Origin: Mycobacterium interjectum
GTDB lineage: Bacteria > Actinomycetota > Actinomycetes > Mycobacteriales > Mycobacteriaceae
DNA length: 64,000 bases
NCBI RefSeq assembly: GCF_900078675.2
Contig: NZ_LT546237.1
Coordinates: forward strand, 3,386,744 to 3,450,743
Reading direction: 5' to 3'
The position numbers were made by a program, and so were the translations under genes. Below are positions 24,823-34,103 of the stretch, piece after piece. The notes beneath the pieces were generated by a model. That model was not told where the DNA came from. It saw nothing but the letters and a program-made list of their open reading frames with translations, and ran no database searches. Within the stretch, counting starts at the first letter, position 1, and every line of letters begins with the position of its first letter.

Positions 24823-25659
24823 ATGGACGGATTCGAAGGACGCGCCGCGGTGGTCACCGGTGGGGCGAGCGGCATCGGGTTGGCCACCGCCACCGAGTTT
24901 GCCCGCCGCGGGGCGCGGCTGGTGCTCGCCGACGTCGACCAGCCCGCGCTGGAACGGGCCGTGGAGCACCTGCGCGCCGAGGGCTTTGACGCGCACGGGG
25001 TGATGTGCGACGTGCGGCATCTCGAGGAGGTGGTTCACCTCGCGGACGAGGCCTTTCGCCTCCTCGGCGGGGTGGACGTGCTATTCAGCAACGCCGGGAT
25101 CGTCGTCGCGGGCGAGATTTCGGCAATGACACACGACGACTGGCGCTGGGTGATCGACATCGACCTGTGGGGCTCGATCCATGCCGTCGAGGCCTTCCTG
25201 CCGAGGATGCTGGAGCAGGGCACCGGGGGCCATATCGCGTTCACCGCGTCGTTCGCCGGACTGGTGCCCAACGCGGGCCTGGGTGCGTACGGCGTTGCCA
25301 AGTACGGCGTCGTGGCCCTGGCGGAGACGCTGTCCCGCGAGGTCAAGGACAACGGCATCGGCGTATCGGTGCTGTGCCCGATGGTCGTGGAGACCAAGCT
25401 GGTCTCGAACTCGGAACGAATCCGCGGCGCCGACTACGGGCTGGCGTCGGCGCCCGACGTGACGGGCTCGCTCGGCCCGCTGCCGGCGCAGGACGAGGGC
25501 GTGAGTGTCGACGACGTCGCCAGGCTGACGGCGGACGCGATCGTGGCCAACCGGCTCTACGTCCTACCGCACGAGGCGGCCCGGCGCTCGATCAAGCGCA
25601 GGTTCGAGCGCATTGACGGCACGTTCGACGAGCAAGCCGCCGAGGGCTGGAAGCACTAG
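24823..25659 (+). CDS. Classical short-chain dehydrogenase/reductase
   Basis: The 278-residue SDR has TGGASGIG for NAD(P), NAGI, a serine in TASFAG and the active-site YGVAKYG. It oxidises or reduces a hydroxyl or keto group. It follows the mycofactocin-coupled SDR by 11 bp, so the operon offers two successive alcohol oxidations after the P450. The C-terminus is longer than in the minimal fold (RRSIKRRFERIDGTFDE) and may help bind a large substrate. Confidence 0.88.
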   Translation: MDGFEGRAAVVTGGASGIGLATATEFARRGARLVLADVDQPALERAVEHLRAEGFDAHGVMCDVRHLEEVVHLADEAFRLLGGVDVLFSNAGIVVAGEISAMTHDDWRWVIDIDLWGSIHAVEAFLPRMLEQGTGGHIAFTASFAGLVPNAGLGAYGVAKYGVVALAETLSREVKDNGIGVSVLCPMVVETKLVSNSERIRGADYGLASAPDVTGSLGPLPAQDEGVSVDDVARLTADAIVANRLYVLPHEAARRSIKRRFERIDGTFDEQAAEGWKH

Positions 25660-25767
25660 CGGCTGGCCGCGGAGCGCACCGGAATGAACAGCGCCGCCAC
25701 CGCCAGCACGGCCAGGGGCTTCGGTGCAGTAGTGCGTTCATGCCCTCTAGACTCCGCGGCGCTCACA

Positions 25768-25799
25768 GATGTGACACCGCGACCACCGTCGGTCACATC
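25768..25799. terminator. Hairpin between convergent SDR and CoA-transferase genes
   Basis: GATGTGAC (25768-25775) and GTCACATC (25792-25799) form a perfect 8-bp stem with a 16-nt loop. The 3' arm includes the stop of the CoA-transferase. It could stop transcription from both sides. The rest of the gap 25660-25792 holds only a 44-codon plus-strand ORF and a 36-codon minus-strand ORF without family resemblance. Confidence 0.4.
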
Positions 25800-28219
25800 G
25801 CGGGCGCCTGCCCTATGACGCCATCGGCTTCCAGGCCCGCGATCTCCGAGTCGGTCAGACCCAGCTGGGTCAGCAATTCGCGATTGTGCTCGCCGAGCAG
25901 TGGCGCGTGCCGGGTGTGGAAAGAGCCGGGTCCGTCGGAGAACCTCATCGGCACGGTGCTCAGCCGCGCCGGACCGCTGACCGGGTGATCGACCTCCTCG
26001 AAGAAGTGTCGAAACGCCAGCTGTTCCAATTCCGTTTGGCGATGCGGCTGCATGACCTTGGCCACCGGCACGCCGGCCTCCCAGAGGGTGGTGACGATCT
26101 CGTCGCGGCCGCGGGGACCACACCACGTGGCCAGGTGTTCATCGATCAGATCGTGGTGTGCCGCCCGGCCGGCCGCGGTGGCCAGCTTCGGATCGGCCGC
26201 CCACGAGGGCGACCCAAGCGCCTTGCCCAGGCGTGCCCACTGGTCGTCGGTCGCCACCGCGATGGCGACCCAGCTGTCGGGGCGGCCGAACTCGTCGATA
26301 TCCGCGCTGCGGTAAAGGTTTTGCGGCGCCGCCGTCGGTCCCCGGTTGCCCGCCCGTTCCGGCAGCGCGCCGTAGGCGGAGTACTCGATGACCTGCTCGG
26401 CAGAGATGCTGAGCGCGGCGTCCACCATCGCCGCTTCCACCAGCACGCCCTGGCCGGTGCGGCGACGGTGCTCCAGCGCCAGCAGCAATGCGTTGAGCGC
26501 ATGCATACCGGCGTTGGGATCGCCGATCGAATACGGGTCGTACGGCGTGCGGTCGGGATAGCCGGTCATCCAGCTCACGCCCGCCGCGGCCTCGATGACA
26601 TAGGCGAACGCCGGGTTGTCGCGCCACGGGCCGTCCAGGCCGAATCCGGGCATCCGCAACAGGACCGTGTCGGACCTGATCGCTTGAATCGCAGGGAAGT
26701 CCAGCCCCACCTGGTCCAGCACCCGGGGTGTGAAGTTCTCCGCGACCACGTCGCACGTCGCGATGAGCCGGCGGAGCAGCTCCCGGCCGCGCGGACTCTG
26801 CAGGTCCAGCGTCAGCCCCTTCTTGTTGGTGTTCAGCGCCGCGAAGATCGGTGACTTCTCCCACCACTGGGCTTCGGTGATCGGTAGGCCCGCGATCAGG
26901 CGGGTGCCGTCGGGGCGGCGGGCGGATTCCAGGTGGATGACTTCGGCGCCGAGCATGGCCAGGAAGTGGGTGGCGCACGGGCCGGCCCAAAACGTTGTCA
27001 TGTCCAACACGCGAAGCCCGCTCAGCGGCAGTCGGTTTGGGCGTTCTTCCGAAGTCCTCGGCGCCGGCCGGGTGGCGGCGCCGGCGGTCCGGTAGCGCGA
27101 GGTGTGCTCCCCCAGCCGCGGCGCGGGGCCCGGCGGACGCAGCCGGGGGGGCCCGACGCGGTACGGATGCCCGGGCTGCTGAAATCCGTCGCGCGGGTTG
27201 CGCACGAACGATCCGCGTTCGCGGAAGTGGTCGAGCGTTGCGATGTTGGCGCCGTTGGCAACCGGCGCGTTGGGGATTCGGAACGCCGTCGCGAGCTCCC
27301 GGATATCGTCAACCGTGTTGCTCTCGACCCACGCGTAGATCTCATCGGCGTGGATGTTGGCCTGCTCGGTGATCGTCAGCGGCGATTCCTCATCGATCCA
27401 CTCGGGGTGCCCCACCATCGCGCAGAGGTCGAACCACTGTTGGGCGGTGCCACAGCCGAGGTCCACCAGCCCGTCTTTGGCGCGGGCCACACCCGGCACG
27501 GTGAGCCGTCTCTGGTCGCGCCACGGGCGTCCGAGCATTTCAAAGTAGGTGACGGGATAGTAGGTCAGGCAAAGGATCTGCGTCTCCAGCATCGACAGGT
27601 CCAGCAGTTGTCCCCGGCCGCCGCCGGTCCGGCCGTACCGCGCTGCCAGCAGGGCGGCACTGGCGCAGACCCCGGCCAGGTATTCCCCCACCTGCCCGCC
27701 GACGAATACCGGCGCGAAGTCGGGCTCCCCACGTCCGAGTCCGATGATTCCCCCGGACCAGGCCTGCAGCGTGAACTCGGTGGCCGCCCGGTGCCGCCAG
27801 GGGCCCTCGAGCCCGAAGGGCGTGATCGACACGACGGTGAGGTGCGGATGGCGGTCGTGGATGGCGGGCGGCGTGAAGTCCGGGCTTTCGGCCAGTCCCG
27901 AACCACCGGACCACACCACCGCCTCCGCGGCGGCCAGCAGCCCGTGGACCAGGGCGACGTCGTCGCCGACATCGGGATCGGCGACGACGCTGTGCTTGGA
28001 TCCGGCAAGGAAGCTGAACAACGCGCCGTCCTCGCCGGGCCGGATGGCGGCACCCGAGGCCGACCAGAGACGCAACGGATCGCCTTCTGGCGGCTCAACT
28101 TTGACGACGTCGGCACCGCCGTCGGCCAGCAACTTCGTGCAGTAGGCGCCCGCTATCCCGGTGGACAGGTCGACCACGGTATAACCGGCCAGCGGGAATT
28201 CGGGGAGTGGTTGCGCCAC
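25793..28219 (-). CDS. Double-length CaiB/BaiF (family III) CoA-transferase
   Basis: The 808-residue protein is two family III CoA-transferase units in tandem, about residues 10-390 and 415-805, joined by a Pro/Arg-rich linker. The second unit keeps the catalytic aspartate as D567 in SIGDPNAG. The first has E179 in QVGEYLAG at the matching place, so only the second site is likely fully active. It would activate a carboxylate by moving CoA from another thioester. GTG start shares a base with the hydratase stop (TAGTG). It ends the minus-strand operon that begins at the TetR gene near 35 kb. Confidence 0.9.
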   Translation of the reverse strand: MAQPLPEFPLAGYTVVDLSTGIAGAYCTKLLADGGADVVKVEPPEGDPLRLWSASGAAIRPGEDGALFSFLAGSKHSVVADPDVGDDVALVHGLLAAAEAVVWSGGSGLAESPDFTPPAIHDRHPHLTVVSITPFGLEGPWRHRAATEFTLQAWSGGIIGLGRGEPDFAPVFVGGQVGEYLAGVCASAALLAARYGRTGGGRGQLLDLSMLETQILCLTYYPVTYFEMLGRPWRDQRRLTVPGVARAKDGLVDLGCGTAQQWFDLCAMVGHPEWIDEESPLTITEQANIHADEIYAWVESNTVDDIRELATAFRIPNAPVANGANIATLDHFRERGSFVRNPRDGFQQPGHPYRVGPPRLRPPGPAPRLGEHTSRYRTAGAATRPAPRTSEERPNRLPLSGLRVLDMTTFWAGPCATHFLAMLGAEVIHLESARRPDGTRLIAGLPITEAQWWEKSPIFAALNTNKKGLTLDLQSPRGRELLRRLIATCDVVAENFTPRVLDQVGLDFPAIQAIRSDTVLLRMPGFGLDGPWRDNPAFAYVIEAAAGVSWMTGYPDRTPYDPYSIGDPNAGMHALNALLLALEHRRRTGQGVLVEAAMVDAALSISAEQVIEYSAYGALPERAGNRGPTAAPQNLYRSADIDEFGRPDSWVAIAVATDDQWARLGKALGSPSWAADPKLATAAGRAAHHDLIDEHLATWCGPRGRDEIVTTLWEAGVPVAKVMQPHRQTELEQLAFRHFFEEVDHPVSGPARLSTVPMRFSDGPGSFHTRHAPLLGEHNRELLTQLGLTDSEIAGLEADGVIGQAPAM

Positions 28220-29214
28220 TAGTACTTTCTCTTCCCCTTGGAGTCCTTCTTGCCGCGCCCCTTCTTGCTGAGACGCCATTCCGGCGGGAACTTGTCGTCG
28301 TTGTCCTTGACCGCGTCGCCCAGTCCGCGTTGGATCGCGTCGTCGAGCGTGAAGTCGCCGTCGGCGTCCCGCTGGGCTTTGCCGCCCACCGACTCGAAGA
28401 AGCCGCTGAGCATGCTGCCCAGGTATTCACCCTGAAACTGCTTCATGATTTCGAAGAAGACCTTCTGCATGAACACGGTGTCGGTGGGTCTGTTACGCGC
28501 GCACGCCAGTGCGTACTTCTGCACCTCGGCCTCGAGCTGGTCCCGGGAGACAACCTTGTTGAGAAAGTTGCAGTCGTACATCTCGGCGGCGGTGAAAGCC
28601 CTTCCGGTGAATACCATTTCCTGAAATTTCCGGATGCCCATGGTCTGCGCCCACCACCACATGCGGGGTCCCCAGCCGAAATACCGGAAGGAGGGATGGC
28701 CGAAAAGAGCGTCGTCGCTGGCGATCACCAAGTCGGCGTCGGCCGCCTGATAGAAGTGCCAGCCGTAGCAGTAGCCCTTGACCTCGAGGATGCTGATCTT
28801 CTTGAAGTCCTGCAGCCCGCGGATGCCGGAGTTCGGGTTGGCATACCACTGCCCCAGGGTGGCGCCGCGCCGAAACGAGCCGTCCGGCGGAAAGTTGACT
28901 TCGTCTCCGCCGATTCGGTACTCGGCAAGCCGTGGTCCCTGGTCCACCGAATCCTGCACCCGCATTTCCTCGGTCAGATCGGCACCGGAGCCCAGGTCGT
29001 CACCTTCGCCGCGGACCACCAGCACCTTGACGTCGTCGTCGATGCCGGCGCGGTGCAGCAGGTCGGCATAGCGCAGCCGCGCAGCGATCGTCGGCGCGTT
29101 CAGGTGGCTGGGCCGGTCGAAGGTGATCGTGGCGATGCGGGTCTCGGCATCCTTCTCGTACCGGATGACCTTCTCGTCGTCTGGTTCGGAGGGCACGCTA
29201 TGCCTGCGAGACAT
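28219..29214 (-). CDS. Enoyl-CoA hydratase/isomerase-like protein with basic tail
   Basis: The 331-residue crotonase-fold protein is longer than usual. It has GDDLGSGADL as first oxyanion loop and GYCYGWHFYQAADADLVIA as second, with a Trp-rich stretch FGWGPRMWWWAQ. The tail GRGKKDSKGKRKY is strongly basic. The second loop departs from the usual glycine-rich pattern, so it may be a specialised hydratase, hydrolase or C-C hydrolase. It is coupled to the CoA-transferase, suggesting the product is processed as a CoA thioester. Confidence 0.83.
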   Translation of the reverse strand: MSRRHSVPSEPDDEKVIRYEKDAETRIATITFDRPSHLNAPTIAARLRYADLLHRAGIDDDVKVLVVRGEGDDLGSGADLTEEMRVQDSVDQGPRLAEYRIGGDEVNFPPDGSFRRGATLGQWYANPNSGIRGLQDFKKISILEVKGYCYGWHFYQAADADLVIASDDALFGHPSFRYFGWGPRMWWWAQTMGIRKFQEMVFTGRAFTAAEMYDCNFLNKVVSRDQLEAEVQKYALACARNRPTDTVFMQKVFFEIMKQFQGEYLGSMLSGFFESVGGKAQRDADGDFTLDDAIQRGLGDAVKDNDDKFPPEWRLSKKGRGKKDSKGKRKY

Positions 29215-29268
29215 AAACCGCTGCGAGGGATTTCGGCGTGTCGTCGCAAAGGTTGACGTGTCGCGGCA

Positions 29269-30405
29269 TTATCCCTGCCAATGCGGGCTCGACGTCAGCA
29301 CTTCGGGTCCGTCGGCGGTGATCAACACGGCCTCGCGTCCGAACACCGCACCGACTCCTTGCTGCCAGACATAGCCGGTCACGGCCAGCACCATTCCCGG
29401 CTCCAGTCGATCGTCGGCCGCGGTGCGGGGCAGGTGCTGGGACACCACCGGCGGGTCGAAGCCCATGCCCAGGCCCCGGGCCACCGGCATCGGGGGCGCC
29501 GCCTCGCCCGCGGCTTCGTAGGCGGCCAGCAGTTCGCCGGCCGCCGCGCCGGGCTGGCATGCCGCTAACAGCCTGGCGCACAGGTTGTCCCACCGGCCGT
29601 ACAAGGCGGGCGCACCCCCGACACCGCCCGCGGGCCATGTCCGGCCGACCTCACCCATGTAGCCCCCGGCGAGCACGCCGGCCGAGAGCGCCACCAGGTC
29701 ACCGTCTTGAACGCGCCCGTTGCGGTTGTCACCGTTGACTCGCCGCCACGGGTGATCCGGCGAGGTAATCCAGGCGAATTCTTGATTGGACGGCGTACTC
29801 ACACCGCCGGCCGCCATCGCCTCCAGCATGACGCCGGCCAGCGTTTGTTCGCGCACGCCCGGCTGCAGCTCGGCCACCGAAGCGGCCAGGCCGGATTCGG
29901 CCATCGCGATCGCCTCCCGCAGCGCCGCCACCTCCTCGGCCGTCTTGATCCGCCGGGCGGCACGCATGGCGAGCTCCCCGTCGACCAGCTCGGCGTTGGG
30001 GAAGGCGGTGGGCAGCAGCTGCGCGAAAGCCGGTGAGAGGGCGTCGGTTCCGACACGGCGCGCGGAGGCCGCCCCGTCGATGCGCCGCAGCGCGGACATG
30101 GTGTTCACCGGGTTCCACGAGATGCCGTAGAGGTTTTCGTGCGGGATGTCCTCGGGAACGCCTTCGTCCCAGGTGCTGAGCAGGTGGATCGCGCCGGTTT
30201 CGCGCACCAGCACGCAGGACGGGCCGAACGGCCGGGTTCCGGCGACCCACAGCTGCGGGGCGCCGGTCACGTAACGGATGTTGGCCTGGCGGCCGAGGAC
30301 CAGGACATCGAGGTCGTGTACCGCCATCTGCTCGAGCGCCCGCCTGCGGCGCCCCGAGCGCAGCGCCCGGTCGTCGGGGCAAACTTCAACGGACATGAGA
30401 GCCAT
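29269..30405 (-). CDS. M24 'pita-bread' protein with most metal ligands lost
   Basis: The 378-residue protein has the creatinase/prolidase N-domain and pita-bread C-domain. Of the five M24 metal ligands, the first aspartate is S (LVALSAGV), the second is E (YMGEVGRT), the histidine site GHGIG is RGLG, and the first glutamate is T (LAVTGYVW); only the last (FGREAVLIT) is kept. It is thus unlikely to be a metallopeptidase and may be a creatinase-like metal-free enzyme or a non-catalytic partner. It overlaps the intact M24 gene by 20 bp. ATG 30405 or 30396. Confidence 0.85.
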   Translation of the reverse strand: MALMSVEVCPDDRALRSGRRRRALEQMAVHDLDVLVLGRQANIRYVTGAPQLWVAGTRPFGPSCVLVRETGAIHLLSTWDEGVPEDIPHENLYGISWNPVNTMSALRRIDGAASARRVGTDALSPAFAQLLPTAFPNAELVDGELAMRAARRIKTAEEVAALREAIAMAESGLAASVAELQPGVREQTLAGVMLEAMAAGGVSTPSNQEFAWITSPDHPWRRVNGDNRNGRVQDGDLVALSAGVLAGGYMGEVGRTWPAGGVGGAPALYGRWDNLCARLLAACQPGAAAGELLAAYEAAGEAAPPMPVARGLGMGFDPPVVSQHLPRTAADDRLEPGMVLAVTGYVWQQGVGAVFGREAVLITADGPEVLTSSPHWQG

Positions 30406-31624
30406 AGGGGGCGTACGGGTAGTCGGTCAATCGAGTCGTGCCTTTCTCGGTAATCACCACGACCTCCTCGCTGCGGTAGCCACCGGTGCCGTCTTCCCAT
30501 ACCACCGGCTCCAGCACCAGCACCATGCCCTGCTGCAGGACGAAGTTGTCGTCGAACTCCTGTCCGAGATCCGTTCCGATCATGGGCATCTCGGCCGCAT
30601 TGACGCCGATGCCGTGGCCGAGATAGAAGTGCGGCAGCCAGGGCCGGCTGCCGCCATTGGCAGCAATGGCGGCGCGGCCGAGATCACCGGCGGTAGCGCC
30701 GGCGCGGGCCACGCCCTCGACGGCGGTCATGATCTCCTGCCACTCGTCGAACTGCGCCCGCTGGCGCGGGGACGGGTCGCGGCCGACCAGCCACGTGCGC
30801 CCGAAGTCCGAGCAGTAGCCGTGGTAGGTGATGCTGACGTCGGTCCACAGCACGTCGCCTTCGGCCAGTTCGCGCTCGGTGCTCAACAGCGGCAGGGCCA
30901 GATCGCCGTGCGTGGTCCACACCCCTTCCGCCTTGCTGGGGGGCATCACCTGCCAGATCGGTTCCAGCATGCTGGCCATGGCGCCCAACTCGAAGGCCCG
31001 CCGCAGAAAGCTGGCCGACAGGTCGATCTGGCGGACGCCGGGAGCCAGCGCCTTGTGCACGTCAACCATCGCCTCGTCGGTGATCCGAACCGCGGTGCGG
31101 ATGCAGGCCAGTTCGTCCGGGGTCTTGACGACCTTGGCGGCGCTGACGACGGCGGACGCATCGGCGGGAGCGCCGTTGGGGAACAGCGACTTCGCGGCAC
31201 GCGACATGGCACCGGTGCACTCGTCCACCGCGATCACGGCCCCGGCCGGTATCAGGTCGGCCAATTGTCGGGCGAAATCGGCCACGCCTTCGTCGAATTC
31301 GAGGTAGACCGGCCCGTGCAGGTGGTCGGCGGGCAGCTCCGATTCGTGCGCGACGCCTGCACGAAACGGCAGGAACAGATGCGGCCACTCGTCGCCGGCG
31401 ACCACCACGGCCACGGGCCGCTCGACGTAGGACATTCCGGCGTCGCCCAGCGGCCAACTCGTCCCGGTGGCGTAGACCACCGCGCTGTTGCCCAGCAGGA
31501 TCAGCGCGTCGACGCCGCGTTCGGCCATCGCCGCCCGCAGACGAGTTCCGGTCTCGCGGCGCATCCGCGTCAGGTCGGGTATTTCGGGGATCGCCAGCCC
31601 GCCCGCCGGCGCGAAAGCTGTCAC
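30386..31624 (-). CDS. M24 family metallohydrolase (Xaa-Pro aminopeptidase-like), intact site
   Basis: The 412-residue protein keeps all five M24 ligands: D in VLWTDVSI, D in CSDFGRT, H in LGHGIGVN, E in LVLEPVVW and E in YRSEEVVVIT. It has a creatinase N-domain. Bacterial members hydrolyse C-N bonds in peptides or amides. Placed with CoA-transferase, hydratase, P450 and amidohydrolase, it probably acts on a pathway amide or related bond and not on peptides. GTG start is coupled to the amidohydrolase stop by TAGTG. It may dimerise with the neighbouring degenerate copy. Confidence 0.9.
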   Translation of the reverse strand: MTAFAPAGGLAIPEIPDLTRMRRETGTRLRAAMAERGVDALILLGNSAVVYATGTSWPLGDAGMSYVERPVAVVVAGDEWPHLFLPFRAGVAHESELPADHLHGPVYLEFDEGVADFARQLADLIPAGAVIAVDECTGAMSRAAKSLFPNGAPADASAVVSAAKVVKTPDELACIRTAVRITDEAMVDVHKALAPGVRQIDLSASFLRRAFELGAMASMLEPIWQVMPPSKAEGVWTTHGDLALPLLSTERELAEGDVLWTDVSITYHGYCSDFGRTWLVGRDPSPRQRAQFDEWQEIMTAVEGVARAGATAGDLGRAAIAANGGSRPWLPHFYLGHGIGVNAAEMPMIGTDLGQEFDDNFVLQQGMVLVLEPVVWEDGTGGYRSEEVVVITEKGTTRLTDYPYAPYGSHVR

Positions 31625-32796
31625 TACAGCCCCAGGAATTTGGTCACGTTGCCGCTGACGATGCGTGCCGCATTCTCCGGCCCGACGGCGTCGACGACGG
31701 CGGCCAACGACTTTTCGGAATAACCGTAGGTGCTTTCGTTGTGCGGGTAGTCGCTGGACCACATCACCTTGTCCACACCGATCTTGTCGATCAACTGCAG
31801 ACCCAGGGGGTCGACCATGAACGACGCGCTCATGTGAGTGTCCCAGTAGTAGCGCACGTCGTGCTCCAAAGGGCGGTTGAACATGTGCTGATAGGACGCG
31901 ACCAGGTGCTCAGCGTCTTGCAGCGCCCACGGCACCCAGGAGATGCCGCCCTCGAACCAGCCGAGGCGCAGCGCCGGGTGCCGGTCGAGGATGCCGCCGA
32001 AGATGTACTTGGCGAACGTTTCCCGGAATCCGTCGATGTTGATCATCATGCCGACGACCACGCTGTTGAACTCGGTCGGGCTCTTCGGCGGCGTCTCCCC
32101 GATGTGGTGGGTGATCGGAAGGCCGGCGGCTTCGATCTCGTCCCAGACCGCGGTCATAGACGTGCTCGAGTAGTCGATCGGGTTGCCGTCGTCGTCCTTG
32201 CCGGGGTTCAGCGGCAGCAGGAACGTCTTGAGCCCCAACGACTTCAGTTCTTCCAGCGTGCGCCGGGCGCCCTGCGGATCCCACCAGTTGATCAGTCCGG
32301 CGCCGTAGAAGTGACCGTCCGAGCGCTCCTGAAGCTCCGCGATGTACTCGTTGTAGATGCGGAATGCGAGTTCACGAAGCTTCTTGTCCGGGTAGTGGAA
32401 CAGCGCCAGCACCGCGTTGGGGAACGCCAGTTCCTTGTCGACGCCATCCTCGCGCAGCTCCTGGATGCGGGCCTCGATGTTGGTGCTGGCGGCCCCGGGC
32501 AGGTCGTCGTACTGCATCAGCACCGCGCTGAAGTCACCCGGCAGGAACGACTGGCCCTTGCGCCCCACCTGATAGGCGCCGTCCTCGTACCAGATCCGCG
32601 GCGCCTTTTCCTTGAGCTCCTCGGGGAAGCGCTCGTAGAAGATGTCGGCGGCCAGGGAGATGTGGTTGTCGGCGGAGAAAACCACCGTCCCGTCCGGCAG
32701 CCCCACGTTGCTGCCGACGGCATGCCCGCGGCGATCCTTCGGTGCGCCAAAGCCTCCCGGCGGGTAAAGCGAAACGGTGCCTGTTTGAGTCGTCAT
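31624..32796 (-). CDS. Amidohydrolase 2 family metal-dependent hydrolase
   Basis: The 390-residue TIM-barrel protein belongs to the same broad family as the gene at 12721. It has FSADNHISLAADIFYERFP at the N-terminal metal site (D-x-H), LPITHHIGETPPKSP in the middle and MWSSDYPHNESTYG at the C-terminal aspartate. It may be a decarboxylase or hydrolase acting on a ring-opened product. ATG 32796 is chosen because GGAGGG lies 6 nt upstream; ATG 32799 adjoins it. A 61-bp gap separates it from the P450 gene. Confidence 0.85.
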   Translation of the reverse strand: MTTQTGTVSLYPPGGFGAPKDRRGHAVGSNVGLPDGTVVFSADNHISLAADIFYERFPEELKEKAPRIWYEDGAYQVGRKGQSFLPGDFSAVLMQYDDLPGAASTNIEARIQELREDGVDKELAFPNAVLALFHYPDKKLRELAFRIYNEYIAELQERSDGHFYGAGLINWWDPQGARRTLEELKSLGLKTFLLPLNPGKDDDGNPIDYSSTSMTAVWDEIEAAGLPITHHIGETPPKSPTEFNSVVVGMMINIDGFRETFAKYIFGGILDRHPALRLGWFEGGISWVPWALQDAEHLVASYQHMFNRPLEHDVRYYWDTHMSASFMVDPLGLQLIDKIGVDKVMWSSDYPHNESTYGYSEKSLAAVVDAVGPENAARIVSGNVTKFLGL

Positions 32797-32857
32797 CATT
32801 GACCCTCCATTCGGGATCGGCATTTTCGACAGTAATCGGCGAGACAAAGAAAAGAAC

Positions 32858-34102
32858 TCACCACGTCACCGGCAATTCGTAGACGCCGTAGGCAAGCCGG
32901 TCGTGTTTGAACGGCACCTCCTCGAACGGGATGCCCAGTTCCAGCGTCGGAACCCGGCGGAATAGCGTGCGGTAGACGATTTGCAGCTCCGCGCGGGCAA
33001 GCTGCTGCCCGACACACTGGTGCCGCCCGTAGCCGAACGCCACATTGCGATCCGCACCCGAGCGGTGCAGGTAGAGCCGATCCGGTTCGGTGAACACACG
33101 CGAATCCCAGTTCGCCGGGGCCAGGTCGATGATGATTCCCTCGCCGGCACGGATGACCTCGCCGGCGATGGTGATGTCTTCGAGGGCCACGCGGCGCTGG
33201 CCGTTCTGGATGATGCTGAGGTAGCGCAACAGTTCCTCGACCGCGTTCGCGACGATCTTGGGGTCCTCGGCGTCGCGGATGACGGCCAACTGGTTCCGAT
33301 TCTGCAGCAGCGCAAGGACTCCCAGCCCGATCATGTTCGAGGTGGTCTCGTGGCCGGCGATCAGCAGACCGGTGCCCAGCTGCGCGGCCTCTTTGACGCT
33401 GAGTTCGCCGGCTTTGACCCGCTCGGCCAGGTCGGACACCGCGTCTTCGGCCGGGTTTTCCATCTTGGCCTCGACCAGCTGGGCGAGGTATTTGTGGAGG
33501 CTCATCGCGCCCTTGACGGTGTCCTCCCCAGTCGCGTAGCGCGCGAGCCCGACGTTGGCGTGGTGCTGGAACATGTCGGCGTCTTCGTACGGCACGCCCA
33601 GCAGCTGGCTGATCACCAGCGAGGGGACCGGCAGGGCCAGCGCGGTGACGAGGTCGGCGGGCTGCGGCCCGGCGAGCATCGCGTCGATGTGGTCGTCGGT
33701 GAGCTGCTGGATGGTCGGCCGCAACCCTTCCACCCGCTTGAACGTGAAGGGCTTCGACAACATCCGCCTGAACCGGGTGTGTTCCTCGCCGTCGGAAGTG
33801 AACACGGATCGCGGGCGCTTGTGCACGGTGGACAACATGCCCTCGTTCCAGTGCGGAAACCCCGGCGTGCGGTCGTCGACGCTGACCCGCGAATCGGAGA
33901 ACAGCTCGCGCACCTGGTCGTAGCCCGTGATGAGCCACGGCGTGCTGCCGTCCCAGATCCGAACCCTGCTCAGCGGCCTGGCTTCGGCGAGCGCCATGAC
34001 GTCCGGCGGCGGGGCGAACGGGCAGCGCGCATCCCGCGCCATCGGATAGTCCGGGATCCGCGGACCCGCTTCGGTCTTGGTGCTCGTCAGTGTGTCCGAC
34101 AT
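32858..34102 (-). CDS. Cytochrome P450 monooxygenase (CYP105-like)
   Basis: The 414-residue P450 has the I-helix IAGHETTSN, EELLR and the haem loop GYGRHQCVGQQ with C363. The layout MARDARCPFAPPP near the N-terminus and the HQCVG loop are typical of CYP105-like actinobacterial P450s with broad specificity. The start at 34102 is 1 bp after the ferredoxin stop (TGAAATG). It is the first catabolic gene of the TetR-controlled operon and presumably carries out the first attack on the inducer-substrate. Confidence 0.95.
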   Translation of the reverse strand: MSDTLTSTKTEAGPRIPDYPMARDARCPFAPPPDVMALAEARPLSRVRIWDGSTPWLITGYDQVRELFSDSRVSVDDRTPGFPHWNEGMLSTVHKRPRSVFTSDGEEHTRFRRMLSKPFTFKRVEGLRPTIQQLTDDHIDAMLAGPQPADLVTALALPVPSLVISQLLGVPYEDADMFQHHANVGLARYATGEDTVKGAMSLHKYLAQLVEAKMENPAEDAVSDLAERVKAGELSVKEAAQLGTGLLIAGHETTSNMIGLGVLALLQNRNQLAVIRDAEDPKIVANAVEELLRYLSIIQNGQRRVALEDITIAGEVIRAGEGIIIDLAPANWDSRVFTEPDRLYLHRSGADRNVAFGYGRHQCVGQQLARAELQIVYRTLFRRVPTLELGIPFEEVPFKHDRLAYGVYELPVTW

Positions 34103-34103
34103 T

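Noticed and set aside
25684-25818. A 44-codon plus-strand ORF and a 36-codon minus-strand ORF in the gap after the SDR gene
   Set aside because: Neither has a ribosome binding site or recognisable sequence, and the plus-strand one runs through the hairpin into the convergent gene.
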